The position numbers were made by a program, and so were the translations under genes. This document shows, piece after piece, positions 50,631 through 63,512 of a stretch of 64,000 nt of DNA. Each line of letters starts with the position of its first letter. The first letter of the stretch is position 1. Below the pieces are notes generated by a model. That model had not been told where the DNA came from. It was given only the letters and a program-made list of their open reading frames with translations, and ran no database searches. This DNA comes from Delphinus delphis (lineage: Eukaryota > Chordata > Mammalia > Artiodactyla > Delphinidae): contig NC_082697.1 in assembly GCF_949987515.2 (NCBI RefSeq), positions 18,607,730 to 18,671,729 on the forward strand. The letters run 5' to 3'.

Positions 50631-53353
50631 CTGAAAACTCAGTGTAAAGCTCTCAATGTTCCTAACTTGATTTTCAACCAGTTGGTGAGCTAGGAGAGAG
50701 GGAGGATCCCATTTCACAACTAAACATTTGTTAAAAGCATCTGTATTGACCATATAAGATGAGATAGTGCTCTTGCCCACTTCCTAGTAAGTAATAAGCC
50801 AACCACATATATTTCTAAAGCCTAGAATGAAAAATTGGAAGAGGACAACAAAGGCTCAGTGAAAGCCAGAGAAAAGTGGCTACTTCTGGCTTGGGGTTAA
50901 GTGTTGATTGCAGACAGATTTCACTGGAAAGGAAACTGAGTATCTAAGACTATGCCTTCAATATTGAAACAAGCTCTGAGATGTTTCTAACTCTCAAGGA
51001 GTTTACAATACTTAATGCCTTCCTAAAAATAGATAGGAAAATGGAGATGATATACTTATCTAAACTGTACCAAGTTCTAAACACTAAGGAGGCATTCCAG
51101 GGTAAAAAGGAATATTTTAACAGAACAAAACATGATCATAGACTTCTGGGAGAAGAACGCACACTGAACTTCATTTCTGGGAAACAGGGTTGCTGCAGAA
51201 GGCCTTTAAAAAAATATATCAAGTTTTCAGTAAATGTACTGAGCAAAATTATCTTCACTTTTGTACAACAGCACCTACTGGCATGCATATTTACACATGT
51301 GCAATCAGGATGAATTCTGTTTGATAGTCCGCTAGTCTTACTTATGCAAACACTTTCACTGTTTTCAGTCACTTATAGACATATTTCATCATATTGTACT
51401 ATAACTTTGAACTCTTCCCCTAAAAATTTGAGCTTAACACAAACACTACCTGACATCTAAATTCTAGAAGTTAGCTCCAGTCCTAAATAAGTTCTATAAC
51501 ATTTTCAGGACTACTCAGGGAAAATTTTTAGCTTCTTGTTTGCCCACTAAAATCTGTTTCCCCAAAGAGAAAACAAGCACATTTCTGCTTATAGACCACT
51601 TTCCCAACATTCTGAGATTAGGAGGGTGCTAACATCTGTAAAAAGATTATAAACTTCTGTGGAAGTGTGATTTTTATATTACACTGCACTCAAGGGAGGA
51701 AGAAGGTGATTTGATTTTTAAGTGGAAAGAGTAATTAATTATGGTCAAACCACCATCAGCTGAATCTCCACTGAGCCCACCCCGTCTGTCTGTCGTGGAC
51801 TTCTGTATGCTAAGGGAGCTAACTGGGAGACTTTTCAGAGCTGGGCTGTGTGGCCTTGGAGAGCTTTCAGTTTGGAAGTCAAGTGTAACAAGCCAGCAGT
51901 TGCAAAGACTAGCCAATTTGTATTCCTCCTCCCCATTTTTGTTCTTTCCTGGTTAACTAGAACTGTGAAAATTTCGATGTTAAATAGCAAGAACTACTGT
52001 CATTGCATCTACTCCTGCGAAAACACACTGATTATAAGAATAAGGCAGAGTAAAGCTAACGTTTAGTCTCAATCAGTTTTCTAGTGTTCAAATCACACTA
52101 TACATAACACTACTATGTACTCTGAACCTTCCTCTGAGGAGTTTAACAGCTTTCATGTATTGCCCGTATCAAGACACCTCATGGATTAGGAAGGAGTAAC
52201 AATAGTAATATATTTGAAATGTTTCATACAATTAGTTTCCCAGGACTTTAAGTCCTGAGTCTAACCTCTAAGATTTCAGTTCTTCAAATTTAATAAGATG
52301 GTGATTTCACAGCTTTTATTTTAGGCAATGCATTCAAGGATTTAAACTATTTCAAGCAAATACTTGATTAGCTACTGTCATATGAATCTCTTGCACAGAA
52401 TGTGAACGTTTCTAGTCACCCTGACAAATGTACCTGTTCGGGGAAACCTGAAAACTAATTTCCTAAAATTCATGCAAAACAGGTATCTGATACAAAAAGA
52501 TAATGGAAAATACACAGAACTTAAAACTAAACTTTTATTCTTCTATTCCAGTGAAAAAGTTTTAATGAGCTTATAGGTATCCTAAATTTTTTTTTTCTAG
52601 AACAGTTATGGGTTTGGACATCTTTGGAAATCTAAGGTCCTAGCTTTTCCAATTCTTTCCAAGGAGGGAAAAAAAAATCTCCTAGGATTGGAAATAAATG
52701 GAGACATCACTCTTTTTCACTGATAGTGAAGCATTAGCTGCCAGAAAGTACCTTCCGTTCCCACTTACCCTGGTACGACAGGAGCCTTTGCACTGATGAA
52801 AACACATGGAATCTCAACAGAGGAAGTAAAAATACAGGCCTGCAACTTACTAACCTCAAAGTGTTCCTTCTGAGAGCCCTATGGGTTTGTCTTGTTCATC
52901 TGTATCTAGTCACTACAGGTATTTACTCTGTGAATGTTTAAATAAATGAACATGGCAACTTAAAGTTTCCATTTGCAATTAAACATGAACGTTTTACCTT
53001 CCTAAGAAGATCTCTTAAATACTGCACCAACCCAAGGGCAAAGCGGTATGAGAAACGAAGTGGTTTGTACACAGTCACAAAGTAAAGGCGAGTCAGCACC
53101 CTCCTGAGCCCGCTCATCTCAGATTCACAGCAACAGTATCATATTCAAAGCTCCCTAGTGACCCTTCTCCCCTGGAGTAAAATCTCACAATACCCAAATT
53201 TAAAGAAATTGAAGTTCCCTTTGTACAGAAGACTAACGAAGCAATCTCTGAAAAGGTGATTGGGTGATTTTTTTTTTTTTTTTTTTAATTTAAGGACTGG
53301 CAAGAAACTCAAAATTTTTTTCTAAGTTTTTACCTTTACTAAAGTAATCCTCA

Positions 53354-53688
53354 GGACTTCCCTGGTGGCGCAGTGGTTAAAAATCTGCCAGCCAAGGCAG
53401 GGGACACGGGTTTGAGCCCTGGTCCGGGAAGATTCCACATGCCACAGAGCAACTAAGCCCGTGTGCCACAGCTACTGACCTGCACTTTAAAGCCAGTGAG
53501 CCACAACTACTGAAGCCCATAAGCCTAACATCCCGTGCTCCACAACAAAAGAAGCCACCGCCATGAGAAGCCCACGCACCGCAACAAAGAGTAGCCCCCA
53601 CTCACTGCAATTAGAGAAAGCCCGCGCACAGCAACAAAGACCCAACGCAGCAAAAAATAAATGAATAAATAAATAAATTTAAATAAAT
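53354..53688 (+). mobile_element. CHR SINE, two modules, inserted in a MIR
   Basis: Target duplication AAAGTAATCCTCA at 53341-53353 and AAAGTGATCCTCA at 53689-53701. The sequence after the second flank (to about 53830) is antisense MIR. Confidence 0.95.
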
Positions 53689-54625
53689 AAAGTGATCCTC
53701 ACATGCTATTTAATCCTCAGTATTAGACCTAGTTTAGATGCAAAGGACTAAGACTCAGAGATTAACTTGTTCAAAGACATCGCCATTGAGCAGAAGTGCA
53801 AGAGCTCAAATTGAAATATCCTTTCCACTACATTATGGTTGCCTGATTTGGCGGTGGGTGGGTGGAGACACATGGATCCCCTCCCCACCCAAGGCTATTC
53901 ACATTCTTAATCAGAGAAAAATGATGTAAGAGAAAGAGGTCCAAGCTCTGAAGACTTTTAAACCCAATCCTATTTCTGACACTCTAACATACGGAGGGCA
54001 ATAGAGACATGCAGTATTAATATTCACTTTCTCACTTTTTTTCCTAAGTACTTTAAGAACCATTTGTTCCTGAGATGTTTATCTTTTCAAGACTTTATCT
54101 CTGAGACTCTTTAAAATTAGACCCTGTGCTGTAATTTTGATCCTACAAAATTATTTTCTCTGGACTACCTTTAATTGAATATTAATTTTGAAGTCTGTTC
54201 CTGTTGTGATGCTACTCGGATAATCCTTTTGATCCATGGTATAAGATCTCTACTAAGATCCATTTGGTTTAGTTTAATGTACAATAGTAAACATATCCCT
54301 AACTAACTTCGGTTTATCTTAAATAGTACTTCCAAATTAAAAATTCAAGGCAATTCAATAATCAGCATTACCTAGACTTATGAGCCATTACTAAAATTTT
54401 TTTCCATGGAATCCCCCAAATGCCTATACTCATGCACAATTGTTAACATGGAGTTTGCTACTTAAGTTCTCATACCTAAGTTTTATTATCTAAGGCACTT
54501 ATTCCCAAGAATTATTATTTCACAGCAAGTTGAGCTGGTCACTTTGAGCAACCATCTGAATAAATGAAAAATAAAAGTAACTCTCAGGTGCTTTGAGTCT
54601 TCTCAGTTTAAAAATATTGAGGTGG

Positions 54626-54975
54626 GGACTTCCCTGGTGGCACAGTGGTTAAGAATCTGCCTGCCGATGCAGGGGACACGGGTTCGAGCCCTGGTCCGGG
54701 AAGATCCCCCCACATGCCACAGAGCAACTAAGCCCGTGTGCCACAACTACTGAACCTGTGCTCTAGAGCCCACAAGCCACAACTACTGAGCCCGTGTGCC
54801 ACAACTACTGAGCCCGTGTGCCACAACTACTGAAGCTCACGCGCCTAGAGCCTGTGCTCCGCGACAAGAGAAGCCACCGCGATGAGAAGCCCACGCACTG
54901 CAAGGAAGAGTCGCCCCCACTCGCCGCAACTAGAAAAAGTCTGCGCGCAGCAACGAAGACGTGATGCAGCCAAAA
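54626..54975 (+). mobile_element. CHR SINE, four modules
   Basis: Duplication ATATTGAGGTGG (54614-54625) / ATATTGGGGTGG (55025-55036). Two adjacent modules (GAGCCCGTGTGCCACAACTACT twice, 54787-54830) are perfectly repeated. The tail has become a TA-rich palindromic tract. Confidence 0.95.
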
Positions 54976-55028
54976 AAATATATATATATATTATATATAT
55001 AATATATATATATTATATATATATATAT
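54976..55028. repeat. (TA)n-rich palindromic tail of SINE
   Basis: About 50 bp of alternating T and A with TT/AA interruptions that produce several self-complementary stretches. Derived from the SINE tail. Confidence 0.85.
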
Positions 55029-55783
55029 TGGGGTGGCAGGTAGTAAAAGAGTACCCTTTGAAGAACCATGATGGCGGAAGACATACTGAGTTCTGTGGTT
55101 TAAAAAAAAAAAACAAACCACAAATAATGAACTAGGCATTTCACTGATTAAATGTATCTAAAAGATAAACCCTTGGTTATCTTTCTTTTTTAATTGAGGT
55201 ATAAATGACATATAAGCTCTGGGTGACTTTAATAGAAAACCCATAATTCTATTAAAAGGTTGAGAAATTACCCACATCAATACACTTCCTTCATTTCTAA
55301 GCCCACCTTTATTGCTGGAAGAAGTTCTTTCAGCAGTAACCACCTTGCCTTAGACTTATTCTTAGAAAAGTAAGAACCAGGTAAACATTTGGCTCCTACT
55401 TAGCCCAAACCTAGATATAGATACACCATCTTTTATTTTACGGTGATTGCTTAATAGTCAGAAGAGAGCCACATAGGCTATGCAGTTCAGTTAGGTAAAG
55501 ACTCTATCTACCAACCCTAGTTATGTGTTACTGTTCACTGTGTAAATGTCAGGAAGATTTAAAATGTTAACAGAGAATACCAGTGAGGGAAGGAAAGAGC
55601 CACCAACTCACTACTTCAAATCTAACATTCAAGATAAAGATCCATCTCAGAGCAGAAGCTGTCTAATCAAAGTTTAAATTTTAAAATGTGGGTAGAGAGA
55701 CACCTTCATATACTCATTTAAATCTCAATAGCTTGTGAAGCATAGAAATATCATCCTTGTTTACAGATGAGAAAACAAGGTAT

Positions 55784-56097
55784 ACGTACGCTAGCGCACA
55801 CATATACAATCTTAAAAAACGGTACTGATGAACCTAGTGGCAGGGCAGGAATAAAGAAGCAGAGAATGGACTTGAGGACACGGCCGGGGGGTGGGCAGGG
55901 AAGCTGGGATGAAGTGAGAGAGTAGCATTGACATATATACACTACCAGATGTAAAATGGATGGCTAGTGGGGAGCTGCTGCATAGCACAGGGAGATCAGC
56001 TTGATGCTTTGTGACGATCTAGAGGGTTGTACAGCAGAAACTAACACAATACTGTAAAGCAATTATACTCCAATAAAGATTTTTAAAAAAAAGAAAA
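55784..56097 (+). mobile_element. 5'-truncated L1 insertion inside a MIR
   Basis: Last ~310 bp of a cetartiodactyl-type L1 ('ggagctgctgcatagcacagg', 'aacacaatactgtaaagcaattatactccaataaag', A-rich tail). It has a 14-bp target duplication AGAAAACAAGGTAT at 55770-55783 and 56098-56111. The flanks are antisense MIR sequence (about 55720-56200). Confidence 0.93.
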
Positions 56098-56361
56098 AGA
56101 AAACAAGGTATAGTGGCCAGGACAAGTTTCATAGTAAGAACAGGGACTTAATCCAGATTGCTCTGATTTCTACTCCAACTTTCTATTTTACCACAGCTGC
56201 TCAAGAGCATTGTATCTCCCCAGAGCCTCCCTCTTCATCACTTATTCTCCTACTTCAATAGCAATCTGGTTCCAGCCTTAATACCATAGCATCTCTTGAA
56301 GATATAAGGGGTCTAAGGCTACCTCTAACAGCATATAATTAAGGACAGCCTGTGACATCTT

Positions 56362-56485
56362 GTTTTTTTTTTTTGGCTGCGCTGAAGGGCATATGGCATC
56401 TTAGTTCCCCAACCAGGGATCGAACTCACACCCCCTGCAGTGGAAGCACAGAGTCTTAACCACTGGACTACCAGGCACGTCCCGG
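56362..56485 (-). mobile_element. Short CHR-type SINE (sense to TOP1)
   Basis: Target duplication CTGTGACATCTT at 56350-56361 and 56486-56497. Reverse complement gives 'tggtagtccagtggttaaga' and a poly-A tail. Confidence 0.94.
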
Positions 56486-56580
56486 CTGTGACATCTTATT
56501 AGAAGCTTACCAATTACCACCTGACTGGGGTTTCTGGAATCTGGACTAAGGCAGTATGCTACCAAAAAGGGGAGATGAGA

Positions 56581-56965
56581 GGGACTTCCCTGGTGGCACA
56601 GTGGTTAAGAATCCTCCTGCCAATGCAGGGGACACGGGTTCAAGCCCAGGTCCAGGAAGTTCCCACATGCCGTGGAGCAACTAAGCCCATGCGCCACAAC
56701 TACTGAGCCCGCGTGCCACAACTACTGAGCCTGAGCTCTAGAGCCCGTGACCACAACTACTGAGCCCATGTGCCACAACTACTGAAGCCCGCACGCCTAG
56801 AGCCCATGCTCCGCAACAAGAGAAGCCACTGCAATGAGAAGCCCACACACCACAACAAACAGTAGCCCCCGCTGGCCGCAACTAGAGAAGCCCGTGTACG
56901 GCAATGAAGACCCAACGCAGCCAAAAATAAATAAATAAAATATTTTTTAAAAAGATATTTTAAAA
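56581..56965 (+). mobile_element. CHR SINE, four modules
   Basis: Flanks AAAAGGGGAGATGAGA at 56565-56580 and AAAAGGGGGGAGATGAGA at 56966-56983. Complete head, modules and AAATAAAT tail. Confidence 0.94.
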
Positions 56966-57032
56966 AAAAGGGGGGAGATGAGAAGGTTTTCCCACAAATC
57001 TGTACTATTCCCATTAAATTCAGATTTATTCT

Positions 57033-57136
57033 TTTTTTATTTTTAGAATTTTATTTATTTTTTTATACAGCAGTTCTTATTAGTTATCCGTTTTATACAT
57101 ATTAGTGTATATATGTCAATCCCAATCTCCCAATGA
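57033..57136 (-). mobile_element. L1 3'-end fragment
   Basis: 'ttttatacagcagttcttattagttatcc...catattagtgtatatatgtcaatcccaatctccc' is the antisense 3' end of cetartiodactyl L1. Confidence 0.85.
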
Positions 57137-60100
57137 GATTTAATGAATACAAAAACATAGTGTCTACCAAACTCTCAAAATTAGTTCCCTTCCTCCCACT
57201 TCCCCTTCTGCTGCCAAGCAAGAGCTCAGATAGCTGACTACAAAGAAATAAAGGGGCTACCTTATAGGAGCTGGGTAAAGCAAGGGGGTCTCAGCCAATG
57301 AGATTCCCTAATCCACTTATCTTGAAATCTAGATCAGTCTTCTGCCCAACCCGTATTCTGCCTACAAAACTTTATAAATCTAGGCATTCGTATCTGGTAG
57401 CAAGGTTAAAATCTGGACTTTTACTAAGGGGCAATGAGTACACTTCTAGTGTATTCTAGTGTAGGAATAGCCTTCAACTAACAACTTTTTTTTGGTAAAC
57501 TCCAAATAGCCAAGGATATCTCCTCCAAGGTTCCTGCCCTCTATCTTTCCTAGGCTGTGCTGAGAAAAATACAAAGAATATTGGACCAAGGGTTGGCGGA
57601 TGTGTTTTTGTTCTTAAAATACAGGAAAATGTCATAATACCCAGGGATCTATTAAACTTGTTCTCAGCAACGTCAACAACAAAGACAAGCGAATTAAAGT
57701 CCTCAATTATGCTGACTGCTTTAACACCTTTTGTTGAAGCTTATCTAGGTGTGTCTCAGGAATGCTAATGAACTGAGTTCTTCGGTTCCTTAAATCCACA
57801 GAAACAAAGTTAACTTCAAAGGCTCAGAGAGGAATTAACCTGAGACTGGTAGAGATGCACGCACCTCTACCCAATCTAATGAGGAGGGCAGAAGGGAGAT
57901 GTAAATAAAAATATTTACTATACATTTCAGAAAAATTCTCAAGAACAGTACAGAAAGGTAAAGTTGGCAGGGAGATAACTGAGTGGATCTAAAAATATAA
58001 GGCAACAAATTAAAAACGAGTACCTACCAAAAAGAAATTTAAAACTTAAGTTGCCAATATCCCTTGCCGTTTCTTTCTTAACTAAACCTTACAGCCATAA
58101 ATGACAGATAAAGACACAATACAAACTTTGACAATGGGTGGTCTAGCTTGATGATATTACAATCTGTATACCTAGACATATACTTGAGTCACTTCTCTCC
58201 CAGTCTGAAAAATATTTAGAATCTTTCTTGAATATACAGAATAAATACCATTTTAAGTAATATCTACTGCTGCTAAAATCATTTAGCAAACTATTAGTCA
58301 TTTCCTACAACACTACCCAAAATACCATTAATATCTAACAGATATTCCACTCTAAGCTTCTTCCCACCTAATAAAGCCAAGGCTACACCCACCATCACCA
58401 CTCCCCCATCTTTATCCCCCTGCACAGTACCCAGGACCTATGCTATCAACACAGAGCATACTACACATTGCTCACACCTAGATAGGCAGGTGGTGGGGGA
58501 AGGGCAAAGGTTGGCAAATGCTACGTCTTCCATACCGATGGCCTCTATTTTACATTTCCTACTTTAGCTACTGGCCTGAAGCCATGGGGATGGAAAGCTG
58601 CTTCACAAACTTCAGATTTACAAGGCATGGAAACAGAAAAGACTTGTTCCAACTATTACTACTCAAAGTTTAAAGACAATCTAAAATCCTCCTTTAAACA
58701 CAATATCTCATTCACTTCTAAAGGGCCAGTTGGGAACTTCTCCCATCCCAAACTTTTTACCTTAAGAAGCCAAATTCTCAACTGCTTGCCCAAATGCCCT
58801 CATTTCGCAAAGTTAATGAATTCAAAAATAATTAAGCGGCAGTCAGATAACCTTAACCACAGGATTCAGAAAAGTTAGTGAACTGACTCTCTTCCGTCTC
58901 CAAATGCAATGAATGGACCATATTTTACCTTTCTTTCAAGACAGTTTTTAAACTCAGGATCCCACATCAAATACTCATTTCAAGCATTTCCATAGCCTCA
59001 TTCAAAAGTAAATAATTACATTGGAATCCATTTTTCCCAGTGAACCTAGAACTTTATTGGAGTTCAACATAGTTTCATATGAAAAACACGCAATCCCTCA
59101 CAAAACACTTCTGGAGAAATAACTTTGGGTTTGAAGAAAATCAGTATTCTGCACTGTAAGTACGGCAAAAGCTGTTAAAGACCAATAACATACGTATGCA
59201 CTCATACCCAACTACTAGGAAATAACATGAACAACTGAAGTATGTCTGAAAGTTCCTAAAATGAAATACACCCAGAAAGCACAACAGAATCACGTCCAAT
59301 ACCATTGGCAGCAACAGGTAACTGTTACTGTGATTAACATACAACACATATTCACAAGCTCAGAAGTCAGCCATGTTTTCTGCATGCCCCCACACACGCC
59401 GAAAACAAACAAAAACCCCCAACAGCTTCATTTTAGAATATAAGCTTTGAGACATGTTAAGAATCCCTGGCACTTGTATAAATGGATACTGACTCACCTA
59501 GAACAAACTAATGAATCTCTCTTCAAATTCTCACAATTCCCCATTATTATGCTGATGTTAAAGGAAAAAAGCCAGACTCAATTCTTTTTTTGCTACTGTT
59601 GGTTAAAATGAGATTTTGGAACTGACCCTGACTTCCTATTTTCCATTTTACTTTAACTACTTACCAAAGACAAGTATGAGTTAATTATAGCAAGCAATAT
59701 TATCCAGTTTTCACTTTTTAAACCATGAGGTATTTCTGATTTAGTAACTACTTGATTTTCTTGTTTTACCGGTAACGTCGGAATCTAAAATTTGTTTGTG
59801 AGTTCTGACATGCTAGTAATCTAAAAAGCACATGTTGACAAGCAACTCCGTTTCATCTATAAAGATTCTACAGCAGCTCACTAATTCTGAAAAGGTGCCC
59901 CCAAGAAATCTGGCTGCAGTGGAAGGAAGGACAACACTGGAGCCCAGAGCTTAAGTGTTTCTGGATGGAGTAGGAAGACGTGCCAGATTTCATTTGAAGG
60001 TGCCATCAGTTTGGTTTTAAAAATGTGATGGGAATTTTCAGATAGCCACATCATTAGTTTTCCTACCTGCCATCCCAACCAGTGCCCAACAGCACAGAAG

Positions 60101-61099
60101 TATAACTATCTGTTAGCATCAGAAACAATTCATATTTAATTCCATCATCCAGTTTGAATCCACTAAGCTACTAGAATCAACACAAGATAATGCCAAACAA
60201 TGAACCCATGTAACATTTCTGAGAATAATCACTGATGAAACCAAGCATTATACTTTACTCATGCCAGGGAAGAAAGAACCCTACTACTCCAGAGTAGATG
60301 GACAAAAACATCAAGCTCTTGAAACAGCAATAGGACCACTGACCCCCAACCTGATGTTACCATTATCAACACTACAGATAATTCAGTAGTCTGCACAGTA
60401 CTGGGCTAATGACTCAGCCCCACTTCAATGAGTGCTACCAACACCTAGAAAAAGAAGCCTTTTCTCTTAGGTATAAGAGATTATGGTTTCTGCTCCTGAA
60501 ACTCCCAGCAATACTTTAAATATACACACATTTCACAAATAACAGATTTTTCCCAGCAGTTGAGTATGGGCTGGAATGTTCTAAATTCTATACGAACAGT
60601 AACAGTTCTAACTATTGTAAAGAATGAACTCCAAAGGCAAAAAATCTTTCAGCTCTTAGGGGACGAGGGCAGGCAAATGAGGGAGTTTTGTTTTAACATT
60701 ATTGGCACAGTTCATCTGTAAGATGGGTTTAGGTCCACTTAAAATCATGCTTAAGCAAACTCTTAATACAAAGATCAACAATAACTTGTCTGAGCATAAT
60801 TAAACATTGATTTTTATCTTTTAAAAACTCTTTCATAGTTACATAAATCAATCACTAGTTACTAATGTATTACTTAATAGAGCAAGCAAACAGCTACTAA
60901 TACTACATCTGTCTTCTAGACAATATTTACAAAGATAATACTCCACTGTCAGACCCTCAGTGTGGTGGGGAAGCAGTTAAAGTGCTTTTTCTTTTGGGAG
61001 CAGGTTTAGATAAAAAGCAAACAACAAACTATCAAATCTCTCCCTCTTGCCTTTTTCAGCTCTGTAAGAAAGCAGAGATGAGGCAGCTTTTAATTTCTT

Positions 61100-61345
61100 C
61101 ATACTAGAATCATATATAGCATAGTGGCTAAGCTTGTGAGCTTTGTAGTGCCAACTCACTGCCCTTGGGAAAGCTAGTAAATATACCTAAGGCTCAGTTT
61201 CCTTATGTATGGAAATGGAGATAATAGTACCCAACTCATAAGCGTTCTTCCAAGGATTAAATTAAACTAGATGATCCAATGGAAAGAACTGAGATTCATG
61301 CCTGATAGACAGTAAACATTCAATAAATATCAGCAATTATTGCTA
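61100..61345 (+). mobile_element. MIR SINE
   Basis: 'gcatagtggctaagcttgtgagctttg', 'ggctcagtttccttatgtatgg' and 'cattcaataaatatcagcaattattgctatta' cover nearly the whole MIR. Confidence 0.88.
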
Positions 61346-61589
61346 TTACAAGTGAAAAAACACATTCTAAAAGTCAATAAAGCCAGTTTACTTCAGTCTC
61401 TAAAAAATGGCACTAAAGAGCAATAACCTACCCAGCCTACAATCATTCACATATTCAACAGTTCCTTTGTATAACCTAGGTGAGAACCATGGAGGTTAAC
61501 TTTCTGAGGAGAAAGGACTACACTTTGTTTCATTACTAGATACATTACCTACTCAGCCCAGTCTGAGAGTCAAAAAACACTTATTCTGT

Positions 61590-62035
61590 ATTAAGATCCT
61601 ACCTTCCTCCAAGAGAGGTCAAAAGGACTTTTACATCCTCACCTGCCACATCCTTTCTTTGCTCCCACATCCCAAAGAAACGTATCTACACTCTGCGGTT
61701 TTCTGAACAGCAGGGGCCTCATCTCCCGCTTTTAAAACCCTGATAGGTTGACTAAACATAGTTAAGAAATACTCGCAACTCTTGACACTCAGCACCTAGT
61801 CTTGCACAAGCAAGCCCAAAAGCTACCTCCTCTGAGAAATTTCCCCACCCTCAGACAAAATTAAATCTCCTAGTCACCCAAAGCATTTTGGGTATAGATT
61901 TGCCCCAGCACCTACCTTGTAATTAACTAATTATGTCTCCCCCACATAGACTGAAGGCAAGAGCAGCACTTTGTGGCCAAAGGTTCAGCTCTAGCACTAA
62001 GCACAGTGCCTGGCATATATTAGGTGCTCAAGAAA
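61590..62035 (+). mobile_element. L2 LINE 3' fragment
   Basis: 'ttatgtctcccccacatagactgaaggcaag' and 'agcacagtgcctggcatatattaggtgctcaagaaatg' are the L2 3' end. Confidence 0.75.
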
Positions 62036-63107
62036 TGCTACACTTTAACCAGATTCTCTCCTCGCAGAGTACCATCTCTTGCTGGATGCCCTACTTCAAA
62101 ATCTGAACATAAGGCTGCTCGCAGTAGAGCAGGCTAACACGATGGACTGCTGATTACAACATCAGAAAACCTAGTCATCAGCTTCTCCCACTGGATAGGT
62201 TCCCAGAACCCAAACTCAACTGAGCAGGATTATGTACCATCAGAATCAGTGGGAATTCCCAGCACACTACAGAAGGTACCTTCTCCTTCAACAGGATTGT
62301 TGAAAAGCTCGCAGGGTGAGCTTTCTATTGGGGGAATCTTCACTCGGTAACTGAAGTGGAAATACTCAAAGAATAAATGCCTTGATTTGGCTGAAAAGGG
62401 TACAAAACATAAAGGTCAGGCAAAAGCAAGCTAGCTCTCGATTCCTGAAAAACAGAGGCTTCTGAAAAAGAATGAACAGGAAGCAGGGGTGGTGCTGGTC
62501 ATCTTTGTTTCAATAAATAAAATCTTTTTTTCTACCCCACAGCTTACGAGAAATGCCTAATACACCAGGCCAGATGAGATGCTCAGCAACGTTTCCTCCT
62601 GACAACTACACTAAACTGCATTTCTAAAAAAAAAAAAACAGTGCCTTAGGAACCTCAGCCCCACTGAAGTTCTAGTCAGTAATACTTTAATTAAAAAAAA
62701 AAAATCAACATGCCTAAGCCCAACATTTACAATGGATGGCCAACAGAGAACTTGCAAACTTTCTGAAGGCAGGTACCACTACCTTTGCAAAGAACACAAC
62801 TTGGGGAAAGCAATCTCAAAATATAAAGAACTCCACAAAGGAGGGCTTTAGCTTTAGAGCCCTATTTCCTACCATAAACATCTTACCAGGGAAAGGGAGG
62901 AAAAAAAAAAAAATCAACAGTTGCCGAAGGGTATCTTTCATTCTGGAAGCAGAAAAGGAAACAAACAAGAAGCAGTAAGAGGGAATAACACCCCAAATAA
63001 AGTTCTCTTTGGGAAAAAACAGAACAATTCAGGCTCCCAACCTTCCCCCTGGTGAGGTCTGTGATTTACGTGGCTTTGCTCCGCAGAAAGCTTTCTCTGG
63101 GCAGCTC

Positions 63108-63178
63108 AAGGAAGGAGCCAAGGGAGGGAGAGAAAGAGACATAGACACAGAAAGGAGAGGAGAGAGAAAAAGAAAATG
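63108..63178. repeat. Polypurine (GA-rich) tract at CpG-island edge
   Basis: About 70 bp made almost entirely of A and G on the + strand, with only a few C/T interruptions, sitting where the CpG island ends in intron 2. In TOP1 RNA it reads as a pyrimidine tract. It ends in AAAATGGCG (63173-63181), a YY1-like sequence. No function is claimed. Confidence 0.6.
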
Positions 63179-63487
63179 GCGCAGAGACTAAGTCCCGACT
63201 GTCGACAAGGCGACTTTCCCGGGAGGAATCCGGGCCCGGAAAGACTGCCAGAGGCCCAGCGGCGGGCGACGCGGGGTCTCCGTTGCCCCCTCTTGGGAGG
63301 GCCGCGATCTGGGGGCGCTGGGGTCCCCGGAAAGGGGGTCCAGAGGCGGCCCGATGGGAACAATGGGGCCGGTGAGCGAGGAGCCGGGACTTAGTCTCTG
63401 GGACGCCATGTCTGTCCTCTGCCCGGCTCGGGCCGGGAGCGGGGCCGGCGGTCGGGGGCACCGGGGTCGGGGAGGGGGCACACTCAC

Positions 63488-63512
63488 CATTCAGTCGGAA
63501 ATCCGCCTCGAT
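63488..63512 (-). CDS. TOP1: TOP1 coding exon 2 (25 nt), residues 12-20
   Basis: A micro-exon of 25 nt encoding IEADFRLN plus the first base of the next Asp codon. It is preceded by CCCCAG and followed by a near-consensus donor GTGAGTG. The exon is too short to show up as a reading frame, but it exactly restores the frame between exon 1 and exon 3 (33+25 = 58 nt). Its small size beside a 29-kb intron makes it dependent on strong splice sites, which it has. Confidence 0.97.

Larger units (their letters stand above)
34176..63487 (-). other. TOP1: TOP1 intron 2 (29.3 kb)
   Basis: Large intron between the 25-nt exon 2 and exon 3. It holds CHR-type SINEs, L1 fragments in both orientations, an MLT1-type LTR, MER5/MER1/MER3-like DNA transposon remnants, MIR and L2 pieces, and an AT-rich SINE tail, all listed separately. 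Stretches such as 37170-41480, 43200-45240, 50630-53340 and 57140-61080 contain mostly unique-looking sequence in which I recognise no gene; scattered old repeat traces are likely. The acceptor next to exon 3 ends GGTTACAG. Confidence 0.9.

Noticed and set aside
55066..55079. CATGATGGCGGAAGA, a YY1/ETS-like composite
   Set aside because: A single short match in intronic DNA with no CpG island or conservation evidence visible.
63282..63297. Possible second CTCF site (TTGCCCCCTCTTGG)
   Set aside because: Three mismatches to the core consensus, too weak to call.
63066..63461. 131-residue minus-strand reading frame and overlapping frames in the CpG island
   Set aside because: High GC removes stop codons by chance. 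No homology is recognised, the codon pattern is not coherent and the frames overlap TOP1 intron 2 only.
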